Shown here in pieces: positions 28,184 to 36,862 of a DNA stretch of 64,000 nt; positions within the stretch are counted from its first letter, which is position 1, and each line of letters starts with the position of its first letter. The notes beneath the pieces are model-generated. The model saw only the letters and a list, made by a program, of their open reading frames with translations. It was not told the origin of the DNA and did not search any database. The translations under genes and the position numbers were made by a program. Source of the DNA: Coriobacteriaceae bacterium (lineage in GTDB: Bacteria; Actinomycetota; Coriobacteriia; Coriobacteriales; Coriobacteriaceae); contig CABIWB010000007.1 of the NCBI GenBank assembly GCA_902362275.1, positions 1 through 64,000 on the forward strand, read 5' to 3'.

Positions 28184-30211
28184 CTAACGAATCAAGATTA
28201 CTTTCGATGGGCCCAAAGCAGTCAAACCGGAGATGCGATTTCCATAACCATCACTATGCCAGAACAAATTTTCGCTCGGCGAATTGCCCCAGAAAAAGCC
28301 AATGTGGCTATCGTCCGCATATGGGCTGTAAGGATTGAAGAACACAACGTCCCCCTTACGAGCCAAACCACTGCGTAACAACTCATCAATAGAGTTGAAA
28401 TAAGTCACGTTCGTGCACGTATCGATAGCGTAGCCGTACCAACGATAAGCGTTTACGCAGCCGCCCCTTCCGGGACCTCCACTCCAAGGGGAATGGCTCT
28501 GCTCGGCGGCAATGGGAGCTAAATTCCCGCCCGCCTTCATATATGCAAGCGATACAAATCCACCACAATTCATGCCCGTATAACCGTCCCAACGCGGATC
28601 ACCCTTTGGGTACATGCACGTTTCCTGGCTGAGATGCGTGTCGTAGCGTGTTCCACGGTAATAGCCGTCGTTTTCGTGGCTCATAAGCCAATTGACCAGG
28701 CTGGACCTATTGACCCCCAAAACAGAACCAGACGTATTCAACCATGCACCACTTGCATTGAAGTAATAGTCAACGCCATCGATTTTCAGCCACCCGTTAG
28801 CAAACATGGCGCCCGAAGGCTGGAGCCAGTACCACGTACCGCCGTCATTAAGCCATCCAGTTTTCATCTTGAATGTGGAAGGGTCCATCCAATACCACGC
28901 ACCGTTGACATATTGCCAACCAGACTTAAGGACACCATTGGAAGATGCGTAGTACCAAGTATTGCCACTTTCGTCAGAAGCGTCTTTCGACATAATCCAA
29001 CCAGACGCCACGTTAACGACACCATTCGCATCCGCATAGAAAACCGCATCTCCAATATGAATCACACCTGGCAATGAAGACGAGTCGGTACGATCAGCGA
29101 CTACAGGAGATCCATCAGATGAAGTAGGCAACGGCTCGCTCAGTGCTCCAGACGAATTCGCCCATGCTATACCATCGTTCAAGTTGATCCAGCACGAAGA
29201 TGCCATTGCACCGGAATCATAAGAAAAATAGCGTTTGCTTCCTACCGCAAATTCACCAGTACGCATTGCGCCGGATACATCATCAAGGTAATACCAGGCG
29301 CTTCCGGACTTTATCCATCGCCCTCGTTGAATAGCTCCGTTTGATGCGGCGTAATACCAAGTACCATCAGCAAGTGCCCAGCCTGTTGCCATAGCGCCTG
29401 AGCTTGTGAGGAAATAGGTGGACGAGCCCACTTGCGCAAAGCCGGTGAGCATAATGTGGCTTCCTGGGTCCAGGTAATACCAGGAATTCCCCAGAAGTAA
29501 CCAGCCTCCATGCAGCAAGCCGTTGGAGTCAGCGTAATACCAATTGTTGTCAACAAGTGCCCACTGTGAGGAAATCATAGCCCCTGAACCGTTAAAGATA
29601 TAAGGGGTGCCGTTGCATTCATTCAACCCGGTGGCCATAGAACCGTCCGCAGGATCAAGCCAATACCAACGGCCCCCATCCGAGAGCCAGCCCTTTACCA
29701 GGGCGCCAGAGCCGGAGAAATAACGCCAAGCAGTAGTGGAGCCCGTAGAATCTAGGTACCAGCCGACACGCATTGCACCCGAAGAGGAGAAGGCATACGT
29801 CGCACCCCCGACTTGAACCAACCCATCCTGAGCCATTCGACCTTCGTCGTCGAACCAGTACCAGCTACCGTTTATATGTCTCCAAGAAGAAACAACGATT
29901 GTTCCGTCGGACAAGCCCCAACGCCAAAAACCAGCCCCTTCTTCGGGTGATATCCACCCCTGATGCCAAATAATTTGATTCGAAACCTCAGAAGGGGTCT
30001 CATTATCCACCTGAGAGTTCTGCTCGACAACGAAGGTCGATTCGCGCTGGGCATCAACGCCTGACTCGACAGAAGCAATAGCAACGTTAGATGCGGGACC
30101 TTCGTCAGTGTTATTCGAATCAAGGGCGTATAACATCGAGGGCGAACCCAAAAGGAGCCCAAAAGAAATGAGGCCCGAAAAAGCCAGCACTCCGAATGAC
30201 CATTTCTTCAT
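28184..30211 (-). CDS. secreted NlpC/P60-like (CHAP-fold) hydrolase with wall-binding repeats
   Basis: A 675-residue protein with a signal peptide (FGVLAFSGLISFGLLLGSPS), a long acidic linker, about 16 aromatic wall-binding repeats, and a C-terminal domain of ~170 residues with YTGMNCGGFVSLAYMKAGG (candidate catalytic Cys) and RKGDVVFFNPY...DDSHIGFFWG (candidate His). This pattern fits the NlpC/P60 clan, probably an amidase or endopeptidase, but it is more divergent than the protein at 19016-21187. The ATG at 30209-30211 opens the signal peptide; a GTG seven codons earlier is less likely. Neither has a clear ribosome site. Confidence 0.85.
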   Translation of the reverse strand: MKKWSFGVLAFSGLISFGLLLGSPSMLYALDSNNTDEGPASNVAIASVESGVDAQRESTFVVEQNSQVDNETPSEVSNQIIWHQGWISPEEGAGFWRWGLSDGTIVVSSWRHINGSWYWFDDEGRMAQDGLVQVGGATYAFSSSGAMRVGWYLDSTGSTTAWRYFSGSGALVKGWLSDGGRWYWLDPADGSMATGLNECNGTPYIFNGSGAMISSQWALVDNNWYYADSNGLLHGGWLLLGNSWYYLDPGSHIMLTGFAQVGSSTYFLTSSGAMATGWALADGTWYYAASNGAIQRGRWIKSGSAWYYLDDVSGAMRTGEFAVGSKRYFSYDSGAMASSCWINLNDGIAWANSSGALSEPLPTSSDGSPVVADRTDSSSLPGVIHIGDAVFYADANGVVNVASGWIMSKDASDESGNTWYYASSNGVLKSGWQYVNGAWYWMDPSTFKMKTGWLNDGGTWYWLQPSGAMFANGWLKIDGVDYYFNASGAWLNTSGSVLGVNRSSLVNWLMSHENDGYYRGTRYDTHLSQETCMYPKGDPRWDGYTGMNCGGFVSLAYMKAGGNLAPIAAEQSHSPWSGGPGRGGCVNAYRWYGYAIDTCTNVTYFNSIDELLRSGLARKGDVVFFNPYSPYADDSHIGFFWGNSPSENLFWHSDGYGNRISGLTALGPSKVILIR

Positions 30212-30237
30212 AGCAGCACAGTATCCAATCACGCAGC

Positions 30238-30265
30238 GGCCCCGTCGCTTCAGGGCAACGGGGCC
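30238..30265 (-). terminator. hairpin between two wall-binding genes
   Basis: GGCCCCGT / ACGGGGCC with a 12-nt loop, just after the stop of the 30292-31548 gene. It lacks a T-run on the minus strand, so it may be an attenuator or a weak terminator. Confidence 0.5.
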
Positions 30266-30291
30266 TCAATCAAAACTAGCTCAGTAATGTG

Positions 30292-31548
30292 CTAGCCAAT
30301 TTGCTGGCAGTTTTTGCACTCTCGTGAAGCGCCACGCCTCTGGGCCTCCTGAATAGAGATCTGCGAATAGCCCTTTGCGTCCTTGCCAACGGTACGGCAC
30401 TTATGCGTATGGTAAACATCGCTACCGTTCTTATACCAAACTAAACCGTAGCCCGGAATCCACTTGCCGTCCTCGCCGACATAGTAGGAGCCAACCCAGG
30501 CATTCGTAGCCATGGCACCGGAAGACTGGAGGTAGTAGTCGCCGACCCAGGCGTCGTGAGCCATAGCGCCGGAACCGCTAAAGTAGTACCAGGCGCCGCC
30601 GACCTGACGCCAGCCGGTGGCCATCGCGCCGGAATCGTCGAACCAGTACCAAACTCCACCAACGTTAGCCCAAGAGTTAGAGGCCATAGCGCCCGAACCT
30701 CCGAGCCAATACCACGTGCCGCCATTGCTGAGCCAGCCGGTTGCCATGGCGCCCGAACCGCTCGCATAGTACCAAGAGCCGCCTGCCAAGAACCAGCCAG
30801 TGGCCATTGCACCGGAGTCGCCGAACCAGTACCAGGAGCCGCCGAGGCTGCGCCAGCTGTTAGCGACCATGGCGCCCGAGCCGTCGAGGTAGAACCACGT
30901 ACCGCCGATGTTGAGCCAGCCAGTGACCATCGCACCGGAGGCATTAGTGTAGTACCAGGTACCCGAATCGTTGATCCAGCCAGTCAGCATGACCCCAGAT
31001 TCGTTGAAATAGTACCAAGCCCCGCCGAGATTATGCCAACCGGTCAATAGCTCACCGTCGGAGGTCGCATAGGACCACTTTCCGTAGATGGAGTCGTAGA
31101 ACCAGCCACTATGCTGCATGCGGCCATCGGCGTTGGCACCAGGGGTGTTCAGGAAGTAGTTCTTGCCGTCAATCTGAACTCGGCCGTATGCCATATCATG
31201 GTTTTCGGGATAGAAGTAATACTTGTCCCCACCGATAGACTGCCAGCCCGACACCGCGGTCCCGTCAGCGCCAAAATAGTACCAGACAGCTTCGTATTCG
31301 TTATGCCACTGGTTCGTGACCATGGCGCCAGTTTCGGGATCGAAATAGCGAAGGTTGCCGTCCTCGCACCGAACGAGTCCAGTCTTCGGACGACCGTCGG
31401 AACACCATTCCGTAATCGGTCCACCGCCTCCGCCACCGCCAGCAATATCAGCAAATGAGGGCGCCGGGGCAACCGTCATGCAGGCAGCGGCAAATGCAAC
31501 AACTCCCAGCACTGTTAGTCCGTGCCATCTTTCTCGAAGGCTTTTCAT
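30292..31548 (-). CDS. secreted wall-binding-repeat protein with a Cys/His C-terminal module
   Basis: A 418-residue protein: signal peptide (VLGVVAFAAACMTVAPAPSFA), a Gly7 stretch, and about 15 aromatic repeats (WYYFNESGVMLTGWINDSGT-like). There is no enzyme domain. The C-terminus (DVYHTHKCRTVGKDAKG, then RRGASRECKNC) has the His-x3-Cys ... Cys-x2-Cys spacing of small Ada-like metal-binding modules often found at the end of surface proteins. The ATG at 31546-31548 has AGAAAGGA 6-8 nt upstream. It may be an adhesin or structural cover protein bound to the same polymer as its enzyme-bearing neighbours. Confidence 0.85.
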   Translation of the reverse strand: MKSLRERWHGLTVLGVVAFAAACMTVAPAPSFADIAGGGGGGGPITEWCSDGRPKTGLVRCEDGNLRYFDPETGAMVTNQWHNEYEAVWYYFGADGTAVSGWQSIGGDKYYFYPENHDMAYGRVQIDGKNYFLNTPGANADGRMQHSGWFYDSIYGKWSYATSDGELLTGWHNLGGAWYYFNESGVMLTGWINDSGTWYYTNASGAMVTGWLNIGGTWFYLDGSGAMVANSWRSLGGSWYWFGDSGAMATGWFLAGGSWYYASGSGAMATGWLSNGGTWYWLGGSGAMASNSWANVGGVWYWFDDSGAMATGWRQVGGAWYYFSGSGAMAHDAWVGDYYLQSSGAMATNAWVGSYYVGEDGKWIPGYGLVWYKNGSDVYHTHKCRTVGKDAKGYSQISIQEAQRRGASRECKNCQQIG

Positions 31549-31872
31549 ACGACATCCTTTCTCCGAGATTTAAGGCTCTCTTAAGTTATTTTTAAACTAT
31601 CAATTCAGTATTTCAACGGGAAATCGATAAAAGGTGTCTTTGTGACTGCAATTTAAATATGAGTCGCCACACCTCAACCGTTACGCTAAATAGCTTCTAA
31701 GGCAAACTTAGCGCATGAACGAACTGATTAAACGAGTGAACTGATTAATAAAGCAACAAAATACAAACCTTGGTCATCAATCACATCTACCGCGGGCCGA
31801 TAACGCCCGCCTAATGTGCTGCGATATAATCAATCTCACTAAATGCCAAATCAGCAAGCCGAAGGAGCTAAC
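31549..31872. other. divergent intergenic region (wall-binding gene / DUF4869 gene)
   Basis: No gene is seen. It is AT-rich and holds a short dyad (GCGGGC/GCCCGC at 31792-31810) and a TATAAT at 31825-31830, 43 bp before the DUF4869 GTG. I found no good -35 box at the right distance. The left part must hold the promoter of the gene ending at 30292. Confidence 0.5.
31825..31830 (+). promoter_or_regulatory. candidate -10 box of the DUF4869-ATPase operon
   Basis: TATAAT, 14 bp downstream of the GCGGGC/GCCCGC dyad at 31792-31810, which would overlap the -35 region and could be a regulator site. No consensus -35 is visible. Confidence 0.4.
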
Positions 31873-32322
31873 GTGCTAACAATTCACTATGGTGATATGG
31901 AAAACGTTATCTACAACACGTCGGTTTACTTCGATAACGTCTATTCGCCCCAGTGGTTTCAAGACTCCTTTGCCCAAAGGGTCATTAAATCCATCGATAA
32001 AGGCACCGTGGTAGGCCCCAATGCAATCGATACCAAGATTCTAGGCGTCATTCCTCCCGAGAAACTATCCAGCGGCACCAAAACACTACTGCTTATGTAC
32101 TTTATGCCGCAGAATATATATAACGCCTCAAATTGCGGTGATAATTGCGCCTACTGGATTCTGAGGATCGCCGCGCAAAAGGATCTAACAATCAATCTCT
32201 ACCATTTAATGGATTTCGGAAACGGCAAATTCACGGCTGCCATTGCGAACACAGGCGATGTCGTTCACACGATGTTTGACCTTGTCCCCATAGCTGGAAA
32301 ATGCCTAAGGGAGAACTCCTGA
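31873..32322 (+). CDS. DUF4869-type protein, partner of the ATPase downstream
   Basis: A 149-residue protein paralogous to 3646-4083 (same order of motifs: YGDM, IYNTSVYF, KTLLLM, IYNASNCGDNCAYWIL, INLYHLMDFG). The function is unknown to me. The GTG at 31873 has AAGGAG 5 nt upstream and matches the start of the paralogue; an ATG ten codons earlier lies close to the promoter. Its stop overlaps the start of the ATPase gene (TGATG), so the two proteins are probably made in a fixed ratio and act together. Confidence 0.82.
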   Translation: MLTIHYGDMENVIYNTSVYFDNVYSPQWFQDSFAQRVIKSIDKGTVVGPNAIDTKILGVIPPEKLSSGTKTLLLMYFMPQNIYNASNCGDNCAYWILRIAAQKDLTINLYHLMDFGNGKFTAAIANTGDVVHTMFDLVPIAGKCLRENS

Positions 32323-33299
32323 TGCGCGGATCATACAAGGTAACTATTCAAAATAACCGGGTTCAGTTTAAACTGACCATCAATCGAAATCTGACCATCA
32401 TCCAAGGCAACAGTGCTACAGGCAAGACAACTTTGCTTGAAATGGTGGCAGCTCACGAAGATCTTGGGGCACAAAGCGGCGTAACAGTAAGTTGCAAAGT
32501 GCCCTGTAAAACAATATCTGGAAAATATTGGCGCAGAGATCTCCAAGAAATTTCCAGCAGTATTGTTTTTATTGATGAGGGCAATACTTTTGTTCGATCA
32601 AGAGAATTTGCCCATGAAGCAAAACGTAGCTCAAACTACTACGTAATCGTCGCCAGAGAGTCACTGCGCCAACTGCCCTATAGCGTTGATGAAATCTACG
32701 GTCTTAAGAACACCAACCGAACCACAACGAAGTATCCCGTTTACTCTCGTGTCTACACCTCTACATATCGTATTTACGGTGATACTGATTTTAGAGGCGA
32801 GAGGCCCGAGCTTGTCATCGTCGAGGACACAAATTCGGGCTACGAATTCTTCAGTTTGCTATGCAAAAAGAGCAGCATTAAGTGCATCAGCGCGGGAGGA
32901 AAATCAAACATTTGCAACTGCATTATGGACGCACCGGAAAACGACATCCTCGTGATTGCCGACGGCGCCGCCTTTGGACCAGAAATTGCGGAAGCAGCTG
33001 CTCTATTGCGCCGAAAGAACATCAAGCTATTCCTACCGGAATCGTTTGAATGGCTCGTGTTGAAGTCGGGATTATTCAACAGCAAACACATTAAGGACAT
33101 GCTGCTTAACCCCGCTGAACATATCGAAAGCTCAAAGTTCTTTAGCTGGGAGGAGTTCTTTACTGCAGAACTCATCGAATGCTCACGAGACACACGTTTT
33201 CGATATGACAAGAGCTGCTTGAACGAGGAGTACTTGAACCCCACCGCTCTTGCGGCTCTTGAAGATACTTTGCCGGAACTTGGCATTACTTCGCACTAA
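32322..33299 (+). CDS. P-loop ATPase with TOPRIM-like C-terminal half, coupled to DUF4869
   Basis: A 325-residue protein. Residues ~5-110 form a compact ATPase core: LTIIQGNSATGKTTLLEMV (Walker A) and SSIVFIDEGNTFV (Walker B), only about 60 residues apart, with no ABC signature between. Then comes YVIVARESLRQLPYSVDEIY. From about residue 160 the pattern LVIVEDTNSGYEFF, ISAGGKSNI, ILVIADGAAFG and KLFLPESFEWLVL resembles a TOPRIM fold (acidic E, then D-G instead of DxD), as in OLD-type nucleases, but this is my reading only. AAGGGAG precedes the ATG at 32322. It may be a defence or signalling ATPase that works with the DUF4869 protein. Confidence 0.75.
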   Translation: MRGSYKVTIQNNRVQFKLTINRNLTIIQGNSATGKTTLLEMVAAHEDLGAQSGVTVSCKVPCKTISGKYWRRDLQEISSSIVFIDEGNTFVRSREFAHEAKRSSNYYVIVARESLRQLPYSVDEIYGLKNTNRTTTKYPVYSRVYTSTYRIYGDTDFRGERPELVIVEDTNSGYEFFSLLCKKSSIKCISAGGKSNICNCIMDAPENDILVIADGAAFGPEIAEAAALLRRKNIKLFLPESFEWLVLKSGLFNSKHIKDMLLNPAEHIESSKFFSWEEFFTAELIECSRDTRFRYDKSCLNEEYLNPTALAALEDTLPELGITSH

Positions 33300-35782
33300 A
33301 ACGAGAAGTACTCACTGTCGGAGGATAGGTTTGGTCCGAGCCACGGGTCGCCATCGAGGAAGAACTCCGGCCAGCGCTGCATGAACAGTGCCTGCTCTCG
33401 CTTCCAGCGGCGCAGCTTTTCCTCGTTGGCCTCTTCCCTGCCGCGCGAGGTGAACTCGTAGTGGTACAGCTCGGCATAGGGCGTAAAGATGGTGCGGTAG
33501 CCCGCCTCCCGCACACGGAGGCAAAAGTCCGCGTCGTTAAAGCCGACGGCGAACTCCTCGTTGTAGCCTCCGACCTGCTCAAACACGTCGCGACGAACCA
33601 TCTGGCAGGCGCCCGTTACGGCGCTAAAGTTGCCGGGACGTACAGCACGGGCAAGGTATCCCTCGCGCTTTGCCGAGAAGTCCTGGTTGGCATGGGCAAG
33701 TGCGCCGCGCACGCCAACCAAAATGCCGGCATGCTGCACCAGATGATCAGCAAAATAGAGTTTGGCGCCCACCACGCCCGCATCGGGACGCATCAGATAG
33801 CCCATCATCTCTTCAATAAAGCCGGGGCTTATGACCTCGGTATCGTTGTTCAACAGCAGCAGATAGTCGCCCTTGGCATGCTCAACGCCAAAGTTGATGA
33901 TCTGGGAGTAATTGAACTCGCCCGGCCACCACTCAACGCGCGCCGTGCCCTTGCCACCAGATGCAGCCGCTATGCGCTCCAGAAAGGTTTCGTAATACGC
34001 AAACGTCTCCGGGTCTTCGCTGTTGTTCTCCACCAAGACAATCTCGTAGTTGGCATACGTGGCCTTCTGGGCGATCGACATCGCACAAGCATCGAGCGTC
34101 TCAACATGGTCCTTGGTGGGAATCACAATGCTCACCAGCGGCGCAGGCTTTGGCAGCGCATAGCGCATACGGTAGACAAACGGCGTCTCGGTCTCCTCGA
34201 CCGTTCCGCAAATGCCCAGCGCGTTAAAGTGGCGCTGCAGCGCAAGGCGCCCGGCTTCAATAGCATACGGCTTACTATCGGCAGAACCGTCGGCGGTCGA
34301 TCCCGGATGAACGCGCCAGTGATACAGCACATGCGCAACGTGCTCAAAGCGCGCGCCGGCTACAAGGCAGCGAAGCGTCAAGTCGTAGTCCTGGGCGCCC
34401 GCAACGTCTTCTGGGGACAAACCAATGTGATCGATGAGCGCCTTCTCCACCATCAGGAAATGCGTCACGCAGTTATGGCTATAGAGCAGGTCGACGTTGA
34501 GTACGGTCTTAAAGACCGGCTGGCCCCACTCCCCCGTTTTCTGGAACATGTCCTCATCGCAGAACAGGACCTGGGGACGCTCGCCCTCGGCCGCCTTATT
34601 CAGTGCGGAAACATACTGGAATAACGCGTCCGGTTCCAGAATGTCGTCATGGTCCAAGAACGCGACGTAGTCGCCCATCGCTTGCTCAATACCTGCGTTG
34701 GTGTTGACCACAATGCCGCCGTTGCCGGGCAGCCCAATGCGACGAACGCGCTCGTCGTTGGCACTTGCCGCAAGATTGGCCACCGCATCCCATTCGGGCG
34801 AGGCGTCCATGAACAGCAATTCCCAGTCGTCATAGCTCTGGGCTATCACCGAGTCCAGCAGCTCGCGCAGGTAAACCCGATCAGTCTTGTAACACGGCAC
34901 CACAATGCTCACGAGCGGCCTATAGGCAAAGGCCGCCGAAGCGACACGCTGGCACGCCAAATCGCCCGGCTTTGCGCGATGTTGCTCAAACCAACGTCGA
35001 TAAGCTGCGTCATCAGCGCGTGCATCCTTCATGCGGTTCCAGCTGTCGTCGACCATGCCGTTGTACAGGCGACCATCCATGGCGCAAAACCCGCTCTGGA
35101 TCTGCTCTGTGGAATCGCTCACAATCGCGACAAAATCTCGTATATCTTGAGGCATCTCAACGCTCAGATACGTTTTATTGACACGGCATCCATTCTGCTG
35201 CGGCACATCGACCTGCGATTCAAACACATGCACGGTAGCATCGATGGCATTCATATGCGTATCGAAGATCTGAAGCTCAGGCGCGCACTGGGAGTCTCCC
35301 GCCCAGGCAACCTCATAGCGCCACACCGCGCCGGCGTCTGCCGGCAAATAGCGAATGGCATCGATCTCGTAGCGACCGCAGTGTTCACCACGCTGCGCAT
35401 CGCGGATAAGTGCGCACAGCGCAGGCTTTGCTTTGTAGTTAATCTTGGATTCCAGCTTGGCCACGCGGCTATCGAGGCGAATGGAGCCCAACCTTTGGCC
35501 ACCGGATGCAAAAACGACATTCATCGACGAGCCATCCAAAAACGGAAGCACCAAGACGGCGAGCTCGCGCTCGTAATCGGAAACGGAAGGGCAAAGCGCC
35601 AGCACGCGGCCGTGATCGACCGGGAGCACCAGCGACGGCACACAAGAGCCGCTCGTCGTCGCATGGGCAAACGCTTGAGAACCCTCCCGCTCAATAAGCG
35701 CGGCGACATCCTGACCGGCAAAACGAAGCAGCACAAAAAGACGGCCCTGGCTGCGGCAAAGTGCCAAACGCTTGATACTCAT
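33296..35782 (-). CDS. two-domain family 2 glycosyltransferase (surface polysaccharide)
   Basis: An 828-residue paralogue of the protein at 5235-7706: an N-terminal domain (~290 residues), GT2 domain 1 (LVSIVVPCYKTDRVYL; AFLDHDDILEPD), and GT2 domain 2 (LVSIVIPTKDH; YLLLLNNDTEVISP; GFNDADFCLRVREAG). It probably adds sugars to a rhamnose-containing polymer. It overlaps the convergent ATPase gene by 4 bp. The next gene upstream ends 0-1 bp before its start, and five glycosyltransferase genes run on this strand from 40.2 kb, so this is the last of an operon. It is GC-rich, unlike its AT-rich twin. Confidence 0.9.
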   Translation of the reverse strand: MSIKRLALCRSQGRLFVLLRFAGQDVAALIEREGSQAFAHATTSGSCVPSLVLPVDHGRVLALCPSVSDYERELAVLVLPFLDGSSMNVVFASGGQRLGSIRLDSRVAKLESKINYKAKPALCALIRDAQRGEHCGRYEIDAIRYLPADAGAVWRYEVAWAGDSQCAPELQIFDTHMNAIDATVHVFESQVDVPQQNGCRVNKTYLSVEMPQDIRDFVAIVSDSTEQIQSGFCAMDGRLYNGMVDDSWNRMKDARADDAAYRRWFEQHRAKPGDLACQRVASAAFAYRPLVSIVVPCYKTDRVYLRELLDSVIAQSYDDWELLFMDASPEWDAVANLAASANDERVRRIGLPGNGGIVVNTNAGIEQAMGDYVAFLDHDDILEPDALFQYVSALNKAAEGERPQVLFCDEDMFQKTGEWGQPVFKTVLNVDLLYSHNCVTHFLMVEKALIDHIGLSPEDVAGAQDYDLTLRCLVAGARFEHVAHVLYHWRVHPGSTADGSADSKPYAIEAGRLALQRHFNALGICGTVEETETPFVYRMRYALPKPAPLVSIVIPTKDHVETLDACAMSIAQKATYANYEIVLVENNSEDPETFAYYETFLERIAAASGGKGTARVEWWPGEFNYSQIINFGVEHAKGDYLLLLNNDTEVISPGFIEEMMGYLMRPDAGVVGAKLYFADHLVQHAGILVGVRGALAHANQDFSAKREGYLARAVRPGNFSAVTGACQMVRRDVFEQVGGYNEEFAVGFNDADFCLRVREAGYRTIFTPYAELYHYEFTSRGREEANEEKLRRWKREQALFMQRWPEFFLDGDPWLGPNLSSDSEYFSF

Positions 35783-36850
35783 CTACACTTCTCGCTTTCC
35801 CAGGGCGTTCGCTGCCATGCGTTTGCAGGCGCCCAAGTGCCCAAACCTCAAGACGTCGTAATCGAACATGAGCTTTTTGCACTCACGGGCATTGAGGGCC
35901 TTGCTGGTAAGCGCTGCACGCACCATAGCAGCAACAGAAGGAGCGCATTGTGCGAGCGCATCATCGCTGCCCACGGCAGAACCGGCAAGCGCCGTGGCAA
36001 CGGCAGCAAACACCTTGCCGCAGTCCGAACCCAGCAACCTGAGCGCATCGTACAGCACCAGATCGCATAGGAAGTACGCCAGGCCATCGGCGTGCTGTAC
36101 ATCGAGACCGTCGCGCTGCCAGTCAGCCAGCACGGCGGAGTAAATCTTCACGTGCTCCAGCAGTCGCGTCTCGTCGTCATAGCGCATGGTATCCATGAGC
36201 GAACCCTTGCGCGCCACGCGGTAGTCATACAGCTTGTTCGAGATAAGCGCGGTCTTATGCGAACGACCGTACACGGCAAAATCGAAGACCTGGTCCTCGC
36301 CATACTTAACGGTTTCGTCGAACACGATCCCGTTGCCCAGCAAAAACTCACGCTTGCAGGCGGTGCGCCACGCAAAGGGGCGAGATGCTTCCCTAAACAG
36401 CAGTTCAGAGCTATAGCCTTTAAACGACACATCGCGCGGACTCAGCACATAGTTAAGCCACGGATACCCAGCCTCCAGCGGATACGGGTTCGCGCCAAAG
36501 GTCAAAACGTCGCAATCCTCACGCTCAAAGGCATCGACGATTACACGGCACGCATCGGACGTAAAGCGGTCGTCAGAATCCAAGAACGCGACGATAGGAG
36601 CCGAGGACGCAGCGATACCCGCATTGCGCGCGCTCGACAGACCACCGTTGGGCTTATCGACCAGCGTAAAGCGCGCGTCCTTTTCGCAATAGGCAGCGGC
36701 GATATCGCGCGATCCATCCGGCGAGCCATCGTTAACCAGCACGCCTTCCCAATCGGACATATCCTGTGCAAGCAGGGAGTCCAGGCACCAGGCCAGACAC
36801 TCCTCCACCTTGTAAATGGGAACGACAACGGAAATCTTGGGGGTAGCCAT
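35783..36850 (-). CDS. family 2 glycosyltransferase
   Basis: A 355-residue GT2 enzyme: KISVVVPIYKVEECLAWCLD, VNDGSPDGSRDIA, NGGLSSARNAGIAAS and IVAFLDSDDRFTSDA (DxD-type motif), followed by a helical C-terminal half. It fits polysaccharide glycosyltransferases of the CPS14J/EpsJ kind. The ATG at 36848-36850 lies about 10 nt after GGAG; a GTG two codons earlier is an alternative. It abuts the two-domain glycosyltransferase downstream and follows another GT2 by 12 bp. Confidence 0.88.
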   Translation of the reverse strand: MATPKISVVVPIYKVEECLAWCLDSLLAQDMSDWEGVLVNDGSPDGSRDIAAAYCEKDARFTLVDKPNGGLSSARNAGIAASSAPIVAFLDSDDRFTSDACRVIVDAFEREDCDVLTFGANPYPLEAGYPWLNYVLSPRDVSFKGYSSELLFREASRPFAWRTACKREFLLGNGIVFDETVKYGEDQVFDFAVYGRSHKTALISNKLYDYRVARKGSLMDTMRYDDETRLLEHVKIYSAVLADWQRDGLDVQHADGLAYFLCDLVLYDALRLLGSDCGKVFAAVATALAGSAVGSDDALAQCAPSVAAMVRAALTSKALNARECKKLMFDYDVLRFGHLGACKRMAANALGKREV

Positions 36851-36862
36851 AATCACGCGCTC

